A stretch of DNA of 64,000 nt from Salinispora cortesiana (GCF_000484695.1 NZ_AXVR01000001.1:62001-126000); one strand, 5' to 3'. Counted from the stretch's first letter, positions 46,206 to 55,562 are shown. The notes: generated from the letters alone by a model not told the origin. Numbers and translations: made by a program.

Positions 46206-47294
46206 ATGCTGTACATCGACAACCTGACCAAGGTCTATCGCCGTGGGATGCGCGCCAACGACGGCATCAGCCTGGCGGTAGCCGGCGGCGAACTCCTCGG
46301 CCTGCTCGGACACAACGGCGCCGGCAAGACCACCCTGCTGAACCAGGTCGTCGGCCTGGCCCGCCCAACCGGCGGCACGATCACCCTGCTCGGCCGAGAC
46401 CCGGTCGCCGAACCCGCCTGGGCGCGTTCGGTCTGTTCGTTCCAGCCACAGGCCCACGCCCCGCTCACCGGTGTCACCGTCCGGCAGACGATCGAGAGCA
46501 TCGGCAGAATTCGCGGCGGTCACCGCCGGGCGGTGCGGCGCCGCACGGCCGAACTGCTCGCCGCACTGGACATCGAGCAGTGGGCGGACCAGCCCGGCGA
46601 ACGCCTCTCCGGCGGAGCGCGCCGGCTCACCGCGTTCTGCATGGCGGTCGTCGAGCCGGGCCGGCTGATCATGCTGGACGAGCCCACCAACGACGTGGAC
46701 CCGGCCCGCCGGCGCCTGCTCTGGGCACAGGTTCGGCAGCTGGCCGCGGCGGGGCACGGAGTCGTCCTGGTCACCCACAACATCGCCGAGGCCGAACGGG
46801 TGATCGACACGGTGGTGGTCCTCCACCACGGCCGGGTCGCCGCCACCGGCCCGCCGGCCGCGCTGGCTCCCGACCGGCAGTTGCGCCTAGAAGTGCGCGT
46901 GACCGCGGCACCGGCGGTGCCGGCTTGGGCGCTGCGCAGCAGCCGGGCGGGCGACCGGCTCACCATTACCCTCGCCGCGGAGCACGCGCAGCCCGCGCTG
47001 GCCTGGGCGGCGTCGGTGACCAGCCGCTTCTCGCTCAACCCCGTCGGCCTCGAGGAGTTCTACCTCACCCTGACCGCAAACCCGGAGGCCAATCCCGATG
47101 CAGCACTGGATTTCGTAGCTGTCTGCTCCTGCTGCGCTGGTCGGCGATCCGGCTGCGCTACTGGCTCTCGCTGGTGCTGGTCGTCCAGATCTTCCTCTCG
47201 GCGGGGATCGTCCTCGGGTTCGCGTTCCTGTTGCCGCAGATCGACTCGGCCACCGCGCGCTACCTCGCCACCGGGGCGCCGACCCTGGGCCTGA
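46206..47294 (+). CDS. ABC-2 type exporter ATP-binding protein, C-terminus altered by apparent frameshift
   Basis: The ATPase domain is complete: Walker A LLGHNGAGKTTLLNQ (~32-46), signature LSGGARRLTAF, Walker B LIMLDEPTNDVD and VTHNIAEAERV. It is of the DrrA/multidrug-export type. Normal sequence runs to EEFYLTLTANPEANPDAALDF (nt ~47114). After that the frame continues for about 60 residues of Ser/Arg/Cys-rich sequence typical of out-of-frame translation, ending at 47294. Removing one base near 47115 would put a TAG directly after ALDF, giving a normal ~303-residue protein, and would at the same time open the permease frame from the overlapping ATG at 47098. Confidence 0.85.
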   Translation: MLYIDNLTKVYRRGMRANDGISLAVAGGELLGLLGHNGAGKTTLLNQVVGLARPTGGTITLLGRDPVAEPAWARSVCSFQPQAHAPLTGVTVRQTIESIGRIRGGHRRAVRRRTAELLAALDIEQWADQPGERLSGGARRLTAFCMAVVEPGRLIMLDEPTNDVDPARRRLLWAQVRQLAAAGHGVVLVTHNIAEAERVIDTVVVLHHGRVAATGPPAALAPDRQLRLEVRVTAAPAVPAWALRSSRAGDRLTITLAAEHAQPALAWAASVTSRFSLNPVGLEEFYLTLTANPEANPDAALDFVAVCSCCAGRRSGCATGSRWCWSSRSSSRRGSSSGSRSCCRRSTRPPRATSPPGRRPWA

Positions 47295-47836
47295 TCACGA
47301 TCGGCATGGTGATGGCACCGCAACTGGTCGCCACCGCGAAGACCGAGGGCACCTTCACCTACAACCAGACGCTGCCCGTACCGCGGACCGCGGTTGTTGT
47401 CTCGGAGGTCACCATCTGGTTGTTCGTCGCGGCGCCGGGGCTACTCCTCGGGCTGCTGGTCGCGGTGCTGCGTTTCGATCTCGCCCTTCGGGTGAGCTGG
47501 CTGGCCGTGCCCGCGATGGTCCTGGTCGCGCTCACCGCGACCACTGTCGGCCTCGCGATCGCCTACGCGGCCCCGCCACCGGTGACGAACATGGTCACCC
47601 AGCTCATCGTCTTCATCGCGTTGATGTTCTCGCCGATCAACTTTCCCGTCGACCGGCTCCCGGAGTGGCTCCAGACGGTCCAGCAGGTGCTGCCGTTCCA
47701 GCACCTGGCGCAGGTGGTCCGCGACTCCCTCACCGCCGGCCCGGGGGGCATCTCGGCCGCGCCGTACGCGGTCCTGGTCGCCTGGTGCGCCATCGGCTTC
47801 GCCAGCACCCTGCGCATCATGACCCGACGCGACTGA
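47098..47836 (+). CDS. ABC-2 type exporter permease, start region disrupted by apparent +1 frameshift
   Basis: The permease has about six membrane segments (LSLVLVVQIFLSAGIVLGFAFLL, LGLITIGMVMAPQL, VTIWLFVAAPGLLLGLLVAVL, VSWLAVPAMVLVALTATTVGLAIAY, MVTQLIVFIALMFSPINF, YAVLVAWCAIGFASTL) and pairs with the upstream ATPase. The natural start is the ATG at 47098, but that frame meets TAG at 47116-47118. Skipping one base at ~47115 gives MQHWISSCLLLLRWSAIRLRYW, which joins smoothly to the open frame. Without that, the first start in frame is GTG 47174, which loses the N-terminus and part of the first membrane segment. Either a sequence error or a real inactivating or programmed shift. Confidence 0.75.
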
Positions 47837-47946
47837 GCCGATCCGCCGCCGACCTGGCCCGGGCCGGGACGGCAGATCAGCACCGTGCGGGCGCCGTCCA
47901 CCCGGGTCAGCACGAGGCTGGCCGGCTGGTCGCCGGTCAACCGCAG
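47831..47946 (-). pseudogene. remnant of the methyltransferase gene 3' end; left copy of a 116-bp direct repeat
   Basis: This segment matches 49127-49242 with 7 mismatches and no gaps (109/116). On the minus strand it still encodes the last ~30 residues of the THUMP-like methyltransferase (LRLTGDQPASLVLTRV..., CRPGPG), but the stop codon is lost and nothing upstream of the repeat matches the gene. It begins within the last codons of the permease gene. Confidence 0.85.
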
Positions 47947-47994
47947 CGACACTTCGAACAGCTCGTGCCCGGCTCCGGAGCGGGGGATGGCTCA

Positions 47995-48023
47995 GGGAGC
48001 CCGCGCGACATGTGCGGGCTCCC
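47995..48023 (-). terminator. hairpin after the secreted hydrolase gene
   Basis: GGGAGCCCGC (47995-48004) pairs perfectly with 48014-48023 across a 9-nt loop, 11 bp beyond the hydrolase stop on the minus strand. Confidence 0.75.
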
Positions 48024-48034
48024 GTGTTCATAGG

Positions 48035-49027
48035 TCAGCCGAGAAAGGCCGTCAGATGCTGGACGACGGCCGCTGGTTGTTCGTCGATGAAGTAGTGGCC
48101 GGTGTCCTCGATCTGCGCCAGCTGGAGGTTGGTCGCCTGCTGGCTGAGGGTCGCGGCAAAGCTGGGGTAGAACCCCGGGGAGGCCAGGCCCAGGGTCGGC
48201 GTGGCGATCTGCCCGTACGTGTCGTTGTCGATGATGTCCTGGCCGAACGTCTTGTACCAGCCGTTGCCGCCCCGGATCGCGTCCGGCGTTGCGTACGCAT
48301 GGGCGAAGATGGCGCGGTCGAATTCACTGATCGTATCCTGGTTCACCAGGAGACTGTCGAACATCCAGTCGATGAGGAAGCGAGAGCGGCCGGTGACGAG
48401 GCGTTCGGGCAGACCGTTCACCTGGTTAAAGGCCCACCACCACGGGTGGAACCCGGCGCCTGGTGCGGGCAGCATGCGGGCCTCGTAGTATCCGCTGTTC
48501 GGGTGGGTGACATCCAGCATCACGAGCTTGTCCACGGCCTGGGGCGTGTTCACCGCGAGGCTGAAGGCGACCATGGCCCCGATGTCGTGCCCAGCGACAT
48601 GCGCCTTGGTGTATCCGAGTGCGGTAATCAAACCCGCGATGTCGGCCGCCATCGTCTTCTTGTCATAACCGGACTCGGGCTTGCTGGAATCGCCGCCGCC
48701 ACGCAGATCCACGGCGATAACACGATATTTTGCGGCGAGATCGGGCATAACCGCGCGATATTCCCACCATGTCTGCGGCCAGCCGTGCAGCAGAATCAGG
48801 GGTGCTCCGCTGCCGCCAGCGACGTAGTGCAGGCGTACGCCGTTGGTCTGCACATAATTGCTGGTGAACGATCCTGGAAGACTGGCCGCGAGGTGGCTCG
48901 ACGATGGCTTTCTACGAGCGTCCACCTCCGACGGTGCAGCTTGCGCGCCGGTGCCGAGGGCCACTGCGGCCGCCGATCCGGCGCCGATTCCGAGCAGCTT
49001 CCTTCTATTCAAAAAGGACAGTTCCAT
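48035..49027 (-). CDS. secreted alpha/beta hydrolase, epoxide-hydrolase-like
   Basis: The 330-residue protein starts with a signal peptide containing a twin arginine (NRRKLLGIGAGSAAAVALGTGAQA), so Tat export is likely. The hydrolase fold shows LILLHGWPQTWWEYR (oxyanion hole HGWP, ~80), the nucleophile elbow VAGHDIGAMVA (Asp, not Ser, near 147) and catalytic His in DTGHYFIDEQPAAVV near 310. An Asp nucleophile with HGWP is characteristic of epoxide hydrolases and haloacetate dehalogenases. Codon usage and base composition appear less GC-rich than in neighbouring genes. It is flanked by 116-bp direct repeats, suggesting acquisition as a unit. Confidence 0.9.
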   Translation of the reverse strand: MELSFLNRRKLLGIGAGSAAAVALGTGAQAAPSEVDARRKPSSSHLAASLPGSFTSNYVQTNGVRLHYVAGGSGAPLILLHGWPQTWWEYRAVMPDLAAKYRVIAVDLRGGGDSSKPESGYDKKTMAADIAGLITALGYTKAHVAGHDIGAMVAFSLAVNTPQAVDKLVMLDVTHPNSGYYEARMLPAPGAGFHPWWWAFNQVNGLPERLVTGRSRFLIDWMFDSLLVNQDTISEFDRAIFAHAYATPDAIRGGNGWYKTFGQDIIDNDTYGQIATPTLGLASPGFYPSFAATLSQQATNLQLAQIEDTGHYFIDEQPAAVVQHLTAFLG

Positions 49028-49033
49028 ACGTGA

Positions 49034-49063
49034 ATCTTACTTGCGTCGTGCTGTCGGTGTGAA
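49034..49063 (-). promoter_or_regulatory. promoter of the secreted hydrolase gene, leaderless
   Basis: On the minus strand TTCACA (49058-49063), an 18-bp spacer and TAAGAT (49034-49039) make a good sigma-70-type promoter whose -10 ends 6 bp before the ATG at 49027, so the message is probably leaderless. Confidence 0.6.
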
Positions 49064-49126
49064 CTTCTGGTCCGCTCCGGGTTCCCGGGCCGCCATGGGG
49101 GCATCATTCTGGTTCATTTCTGGCCT

Positions 49127-49242
49127 GACTGAGCCAATTCGCCGCCGACCTAGCCGGGGCCGGGACGGCAGATCAGCACCGTGGGGGCGCCGGCTACCCG
49201 GGTCAGCACGAGGCTGGCCGGCTGGTCGCCGGTCAACCGCAG
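49127..49242. repeat. right copy of the 116-bp direct repeat
   Basis: This copy contains the true 3' end of the methyltransferase gene (stop at 49150-49152) plus 23 bp beyond it, including the GACTGAGCC that in the left copy covers the permease stop codon. The two copies are exactly 1,296 bp apart and enclose the secreted hydrolase gene. Confidence 0.85.
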
Positions 49243-50379
49243 ATCGCGGCGGAGCTTCTCCGGCTCGAGGGCCGAGCCCCGCTTGCGGATCTCCACCCGG
49301 CCGACCTGCCGCTCCCGCAGTAGGGCGCGAAGCCGCTTCAGCGAGAACGGCAGCACGTCGGTGATCTCCAGGCAGCGGGCGAAGGGGGTCGGCGTGGGAG
49401 TGTCGGCGTACAGGTAGGCGATCGTCAGGTCGGCGAGCGTGGCGTCGAGGGCGCCGGCCAACTCGGCGACGAGGTGCGCGCGGACCACCGCCGGGTCCGG
49501 GTCGTAGAGGTAGCGGCGGACCGGCCCGACCGGCGCTTCGGCGACGCGGGAGCTGGTCAGCTCGTGCACCCTCGTGCGCTGTGTGGCGGGTCCGACCCGG
49601 TCGGCGGTGTCGGTCGGCGGTTCCTCCCGCAGCACGGTCGCCCGGCGGGCCACGGTCGCGAACTCGCCGCACCACAGGGCCGCCTCGACCAGGTCGCCGT
49701 TGACGCTGACCCACTCCGCCTCCGCGCCGGGTGGGATCAAGGCGTGGTCCAGGCCGGGTGCCACCTTGACGACTGTCCGCGGCACCCGTTCGGTCAGCGA
49801 GAGCACGAAGTCCCACGGCGGGGAGTAGGCGTTCGGGTCGAAGATCCGTCGACCGGAGGCCCGGCGGGCGGGGTCACAGAAGACCCCGTCAACCTGGCTG
49901 AGATCGAAGGTGGTCGCGTCCCGGTGTTCGACGGTGAGGCGTTCGGCGAGTCCGGTCGCCTCGGCGTTCGCGGTGGCGGTCGCGGCGGTGAGTGGGTCGG
50001 CCTCCACCCCGTACACCCGGATCCCGGCCCGGGCGGCGGCGAGCGCGTCGGCACCGATTCCGCAGCCGAGGTCGGCCAGGGCGCGGACGCCACTGGTAAG
50101 CACCCGTTCGGCGCGGCGCCGCGCCACCGCCTGGCGGGTGGCCTGTTCCAGGCCGGCCCGGGTGAAGAACATGTCGGCCGCTACCGGACCGAACTTGGCC
50201 ACCGCGCGTCGGCGCAGCTCGGCCTGGGTCAGCGCCGCCGCGGCCAGGTCGGCTGGGAGTCCGGCGGAGCGGAGCGCCGCCGCCGCCGCCAGCGGGTCAC
50301 CCCCGGCCACCTCGGTCGCCGCCGCGAGCGCCGCCGCCCCGGTGGGGGTACGGAGCTGCGCCAGCTGTCCCAGGTCCAC
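49150..50379 (-). CDS. class I SAM-dependent methyltransferase, THUMP-like C-terminal domain
   Basis: The ~409-residue protein has an N-terminal helical region, a Rossmann methyltransferase core (VRALADLGCGIGADALAAARAGIRVYGVEADPL, ~110-145, with VDGVFCDPARR as the post-I acidic motif IV) and a C-terminal THUMP-like segment ending LILTRV...LICRPGPG. Relatives are probably RNA methyltransferases, but the target is unknown. I chose the GTG at 50379 (VDLGQLAQLRTP); the frame is open to an ATG at 50451 with a basic, unrelated-looking extension. Its 3' end has a second, truncated copy 1.3 kb away. Confidence 0.87.
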   Translation of the reverse strand: MDLGQLAQLRTPTGAAALAAATEVAGGDPLAAAAALRSAGLPADLAAAALTQAELRRRAVAKFGPVAADMFFTRAGLEQATRQAVARRRAERVLTSGVRALADLGCGIGADALAAARAGIRVYGVEADPLTAATATANAEATGLAERLTVEHRDATTFDLSQVDGVFCDPARRASGRRIFDPNAYSPPWDFVLSLTERVPRTVVKVAPGLDHALIPPGAEAEWVSVNGDLVEAALWCGEFATVARRATVLREEPPTDTADRVGPATQRTRVHELTSSRVAEAPVGPVRRYLYDPDPAVVRAHLVAELAGALDATLADLTIAYLYADTPTPTPFARCLEITDVLPFSLKRLRALLRERQVGRVEIRKRGSALEPEKLRRDLRLTGDQPASLVLTRVAGAPTVLICRPGPG

Positions 50380-50479
50380 CCCGCCATTCTTCCGGCTGGT
50401 CCGCGGGGTCCGGAGTCGGGGTGCTGCCGGGCGCGTGCCGGCCCACCTCACTCGTATGCGCGACGCGTTGGGCGGTTCG

Positions 50480-50506
50480 TTGGCACTCTCCTTGACGGAG
50501 TGCTAG
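50480..50506 (+). promoter_or_regulatory. CIRCE element 1 (HrcA operator)
   Basis: TTGGCACTC (50480-50488), a 9-bp spacer, and GAGTGCTAG (50498-50506) match the CIRCE inverted repeat with one or two deviations. The groESL -35 lies in its spacer. Confidence 0.9.
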
Positions 50507-50520
50507 CCGAGGAATAACCT
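50492..50520 (+). promoter_or_regulatory. groESL promoter
   Basis: TTGACG (50492-50497), 17-bp spacer and TAACCT (50515-50520). The element overlaps CIRCE 1 and is followed 5 bp later by CIRCE 2, giving a ~160-nt leader before groES. The rest of the 307-bp region 50380-50686 holds only these sites and the AGGAGGG ribosome site near 50679. Confidence 0.75.
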
Positions 50521-50524
50521 GCGA

Positions 50525-50551
50525 TTAGCACTCTCGACCTGAGGGTGCCAA
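50525..50551 (+). promoter_or_regulatory. CIRCE element 2 (HrcA operator)
   Basis: TTAGCACTC (50525-50533), a 9-bp spacer and GGGTGCCAA (50543-50551). The left arm is perfect and the right arm has two changes. It starts 45 bp after CIRCE 1, just past the transcription start. Confidence 0.88.
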
Positions 50552-50686
50552 CCTCCGGGCCCTGGTGCCCGGCAGGTTAACGCCAGGCGGACCGGCACCC
50601 GCGACGACGGCCCCGCCCGGTGGCATGTGGCAGATTGAGCTGGCCGGTTTGCCGGTCGGTAACGAAACCAAGTACCCCAGGAGGGT

Positions 50687-51001
50687 ATGCCCGTGACTAC
50701 CGCGACCAAGGTTGCGATCAAGCCGCTTGAGGACCGCATCGTGGTCCAGGCGAATGAGGCTGAGACCACCACGGCGTCGGGCATCGTGATTCCCGACACC
50801 GCCAAGGAGAAGCCGCAGGAGGGCACTGTCCTCGCTGTCGGCCCGGGCCGGATCGACGACAAGGGCAACCGCGTGCCGATCGACGTCAAGGTCGGCGACA
50901 CCGTCCTCTACTCGAAGTACGGCGGCACCGAGGTCAAGTACGCCGGCGAGGAGTACCTGGTGCTCTCCGCCCGCGACGTCCTCGCGGTCATCGAGAAGTA
51001 G
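50687..51001 (+). CDS. groES: co-chaperonin GroES
   Basis: This 104-residue protein has the family start [17 protein letters not shown], the mobile-loop region [20 protein letters not shown] (~29-48) that docks onto GroEL, and the [16 protein letters not shown]-terminus. Its start has a strong AGGAGGG site. It forms a two-gene operon with groEL under CIRCE control. Confidence 0.98.
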   Translation: MPVTTATKVAIKPLEDRIVVQANEAETTTASGIVIPDTAKEKPQEGTVLAVGPGRIDDKGNRVPIDVKVGDTVLYSKYGGTEVKYAGEEYLVLSARDVLAVIEK

Positions 51002-51005
51002 GTAA

Positions 51006-52703
<1,698 letters not shown>

Positions 52704-52720
52704 CCCACGCCGGACGCTCG

Positions 52721-52758
52721 GTCGGGGCGCGTCGTCCACAGTGACCGCGCGCCCCGAC
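52721..52758 (+). terminator. hairpin after groEL
   Basis: GTCGGGGCGCG (52721-52731) pairs with CGCGCCCCGAC (52748-52758), an 11-bp stem with a 16-nt loop, 18 bp after the groEL stop. Confidence 0.75.
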
Positions 52759-52830
52759 GCGTCTTCCGGACTGCTTACGGAACGCTGACGTGACTACCGG
52801 TGCGGACCGAGATCGGAAACACTGGTCCGC

Positions 52831-54426
52831 GTGACCAGTACGACCCGTCGCCACGCCGCTTTGGCCGGGGTGATCGCCGCTGCGGTGGCGATCGGCTCGG
52901 CGGAGCTGGTCGCGGTAGTGACCGGCCCCCGTTCCGCCCCCCTGGTAGCCGTCGGCGGGCTGGTGGTCGACACCGTGCCGGAGCCACTCAAACAGTTCGG
53001 CATCGCGCTCTTCGGCAGCTACGACAAGGTCGCTCTGCTGGTGGGGACGGCCCTGCTGCTGGCCGGCTTCGCTGCGCTGCTCGGCGTGCTGTCCCGGCGA
53101 CACCTGGCGTACGGGCTGGCCGGTGTCACGGCGTTCACGGCGCTGGGGGCGTTCGCAGCCCTGACCCGGGCCGGTGCGGATCTCGCCGACGCCCTGCCGG
53201 CGCTGGCTGGGGGCAGCCTCGGTGCGTTGGTGCTCTGGGCGTTCATCCAGGGCCCGTTGGAGTTGGATCCCTGGCCCTGGTCCGCCCCCACCCCACCGGC
53301 CGACTCCGGTGTGCCGGTGGCGGCGTTGGCTGACCGGGAGCAGGCCGCGGGGCCGAGCCCGGAGTCCCGGCGGCGGTTCCTCACGACGAGTGGGCTGCTG
53401 CTCGGTGCGGCGGGGGCGGCCGGTGTCGGCGGCCGATGGTTGAGTGGCCGGCGGGGAGTGTCGGCGGCCCGCGCAGCGGTCGTGCTGCCGGCCCCGGCGT
53501 CGCCGGCCTCCGCGGTGCCGGCGGGCGCCGACCTGAACCTGGCCCAGCTCGCCCCCTACGTCACGCCCAGATCCAGCTTCTACCGGATCGACACCGCCCT
53601 GGTGGTGCCGCAGGTGGATCCGGCCACCTGGCAACTGCGCATCCACGGCCGGGTCCGCAACCCGATCACCCTCAGCTTCGCCGACCTGCTGGCCCGGCCG
53701 CTGGTCGAGCGGTATGTCACGTTGGCCTGTGTGTCGAACGAGGTCGGCGGTGACCTGATCGGCAACGCCCGCTGGCTGGGGGTGCCGCTGCGGGATCTGT
53801 TGGCCGAGGCGGATCCGCTGGCGGGCGCGGACCAGGTGGTTGGGCGGTCGGTTGACGGCTGGACCTGCGGCACCCCCACGGCGGTGCTGCGGGACGGCCG
53901 GGATGCGCTGCTGGCGGTCGGTATGAACGGTGAGCCGCTGCCGGTCGAGCACGGCTTCCCGGTCCGGATGGTGGTGCCGGGCCTGTACGGCTACGTGTCG
54001 GCCTGTAAGTGGGTCACCGAGCTGGAGTTGACCAGCTTCGTGGACTTCGACGCGTACTGGGTGCCGCGCGGCTGGTCGGCGCAGGGCCCGGTGAAGACCC
54101 AGTCGCGGATCGACACGCCTCGTCGGCGGAGTCAGCTGGTGGCGGGGGAGGTGGTTGTCGCCGGTGTCGCCTGGGCACAGCACCGGGGCATTCAGCGGGT
54201 GGAGGTCCGGGTGGACGAGGGGCCCTGGCGCGAGGCCGACCTCGCGCCGACGGTCTCGGTGGATACCTGGGTGCAGTGGTCGTGGCGGTGGGACGCGACA
54301 CCGGGGGAGCACACGCTTCAGGTTCGGGCCACCGACGTGACCGGCGAGGCGCAGACCGGCCAGAGCACGCCGGTGGCTCCGGACGGCGCGACCGGTTGGC
54401 ACACGGTGCGCGTCACGGTTGGCTGA
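52831..54426 (+). CDS. membrane-anchored sulfite-oxidase-family molybdopterin oxidoreductase
   Basis: The 531-residue protein has about five N-terminal membrane segments (to ~145), then a twin-arginine-like SRRRFLTTSGLLLGAAGAAGVGG segment (~180), and a sulfite-oxidase-type molybdopterin domain. The molybdenum-ligand cysteine is Cys300 in YVTLACVSNEVGGDLIGNARWLGVPL; GFPVRMVVPGLYGYVSACKWVTELEL is the following family signature. A C-terminal Ig-like dimerisation domain (~430-531) completes the fold. The catalytic part should face outside. Its substrate is unknown; relatives include sulfite oxidase and YedY/MsrP. The GTG start at 52831 has no clear ribosome site. Confidence 0.88.
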   Translation: MTSTTRRHAALAGVIAAAVAIGSAELVAVVTGPRSAPLVAVGGLVVDTVPEPLKQFGIALFGSYDKVALLVGTALLLAGFAALLGVLSRRHLAYGLAGVTAFTALGAFAALTRAGADLADALPALAGGSLGALVLWAFIQGPLELDPWPWSAPTPPADSGVPVAALADREQAAGPSPESRRRFLTTSGLLLGAAGAAGVGGRWLSGRRGVSAARAAVVLPAPASPASAVPAGADLNLAQLAPYVTPRSSFYRIDTALVVPQVDPATWQLRIHGRVRNPITLSFADLLARPLVERYVTLACVSNEVGGDLIGNARWLGVPLRDLLAEADPLAGADQVVGRSVDGWTCGTPTAVLRDGRDALLAVGMNGEPLPVEHGFPVRMVVPGLYGYVSACKWVTELELTSFVDFDAYWVPRGWSAQGPVKTQSRIDTPRRRSQLVAGEVVVAGVAWAQHRGIQRVEVRVDEGPWREADLAPTVSVDTWVQWSWRWDATPGEHTLQVRATDVTGEAQTGQSTPVAPDGATGWHTVRVTVG

Positions 54427-54436
54427 TCTGCGGCGC

Positions 54437-54488
54437 GACGTGCGCCAACTCCGTCGCCGGCGGTGACGTGCGCCAACTCGGTCGCCGG
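54437..54488. repeat. two-copy 28-bp-period direct repeat
   Basis: Twenty-four bases at 54437-54460 recur at 54465-54488 with one mismatch. The repeat lies just after the molybdoenzyme stop in the 207-bp gap before the BldM-like gene. Each copy contains GTGCGCCAACTC; a looser relative, CCCCAACTGTCGG, occurs near 54542. Confidence 0.7.
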
Positions 54489-54633
54489 GCGGCGGGACGT
54501 ACACCCCAGGACCGGGAACCTCGGACAACTCGCGGCAATTGCCCCAACTGTCGGAAAAGTTCGAAGGATTGGCGGGAACCCCCTCCCGACCGGACTCCGT
54601 CATGGTCTGCTCGTTGACGGAGAGGAGACCACT

Positions 54634-55440
54634 GTGCGAACGGTTCTCGTGTGCGTTCGGACGCCCTTGGCGGCGCAACACCTGACCTCCGCCGCGGCGC
54701 GGCTGGGGCTATCCGGGGCGGTGCGGACTGCCGTCTCCGACCCTGAGGTGATGCTGCGGCTCGCTGAACGCCCCGCCGACGTGGTGCTTGTTGATACGGC
54801 GCTGACCCGGCCAGACAGCGCGGGGTTCGTTCGCCGGGTCCTGGCCCGGGCACCGCAGGCGGCGGTGGTGCTGCTGGGAGCCGAGGAGTCCGAGTCGGCG
54901 GCAGCGACGATCAGCGCGGGTGCCCGGGGGCTGATTCAGGGCGCCGACCACGACCTCACCAGCTCGGTGGCGAAGGCGCTGCTGCTGCTCTCCGCCCCCG
55001 GGCGGGCCAACCGCCACCGGGTCGACCCGGCGCGGGACGCAGCCTCGGTGGGCGGGTCGGTCCGCGCTGCTCCCGGCGGCCGGGCTTCCGCCGACCCGCC
55101 GTCGGGTTGGCCGGCCGGGGCCGCCGAGGGGGCCGGTGGCGCGCCCACGGTCGTACCGGTGCAGCGCGGCGACGACCCGGCCGACCCGGCGGGTGAGCCC
55201 GCCGCGGTGCCCGCCGGCAGCCCAGCTCGGGAGTCTCGGCCAGCGGTCGGGCTGACCGAGCGGGAGCTACAGGTGCTCCTGGGCATGGCCGAGGGCAAGA
55301 GTAACGCCGAGATCGGCCGGGAGCTGTTCGTCTCCGAGGACACGGTGAAGACCCACGCCCGACGACTCTTCCGCAAGCTCGGCGCCCGGGACCGTGCCCA
55401 CGCCGTCGCCGCCGGCTTCCGCGCCGGGCTGGTCGCCTGA
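54634..55440 (+). CDS. BldM-like LuxR-family regulator with degenerate receiver domain
   Basis: This 268-residue protein has an N-terminal receiver-like domain (1-~120), a Gly/Ala/Pro-rich linker (~125-205), and a C-terminal LuxR helix-turn-helix (LTERELQVLLGMAEGKSNAEIGRELFVSEDTVKTHARRLFRKLGARDRAHAVAAGFRAGLV). That C-terminus strongly resembles BldM of Streptomyces, which also lies near guaB. The receiver keeps Asp54 (VVLVDTAL) but has VCVRTP where the acidic pair should be and GLIQGA in place of the conserved lysine, so normal phosphorylation is unlikely. The linker is longer than in BldM as I recall it. I chose the GTG at 54634 with GAGGAG upstream. Confidence 0.85.
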   Translation: MRTVLVCVRTPLAAQHLTSAAARLGLSGAVRTAVSDPEVMLRLAERPADVVLVDTALTRPDSAGFVRRVLARAPQAAVVLLGAEESESAAATISAGARGLIQGADHDLTSSVAKALLLLSAPGRANRHRVDPARDAASVGGSVRAAPGGRASADPPSGWPAGAAEGAGGAPTVVPVQRGDDPADPAGEPAAVPAGSPARESRPAVGLTERELQVLLGMAEGKSNAEIGRELFVSEDTVKTHARRLFRKLGARDRAHAVAAGFRAGLVA

Positions 55441-55478
55441 GGCGTCGCTGAAGGGTCGGTTGATCAGCCCGGGATCCT

Positions 55479-55539
55479 GGTGTCGGTCCGCCCCAGACCC
55501 CGGTGTCGGTCCGCCCCAGACCCCGGTGTCGGTCCGCCC
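55479..55539. repeat. 23-bp tandem repeat, 2.7 copies
   Basis: Units start at 55479, 55502 and 55525 and read GGTGTCGGTCCGCCCCAGAC plus three C. They are nearly identical and lie in the 122-bp convergent gap between the BldM-like gene and the DUF5319 gene. Possibly a variable-number repeat; it can also fold into GC-rich hairpins acting as terminators. Confidence 0.8.
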
Positions 55540-55562
55540 GGGAGCCCGGTCGAGCGCCAGGA

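Noticed and set aside
47831..49242. Insertion sequence between the direct repeats
   Set aside because: The enclosed gene is a hydrolase, not a transposase; there are no terminal inverted repeats, and the repeats contain recognisable gene ends, so duplication is a better explanation.
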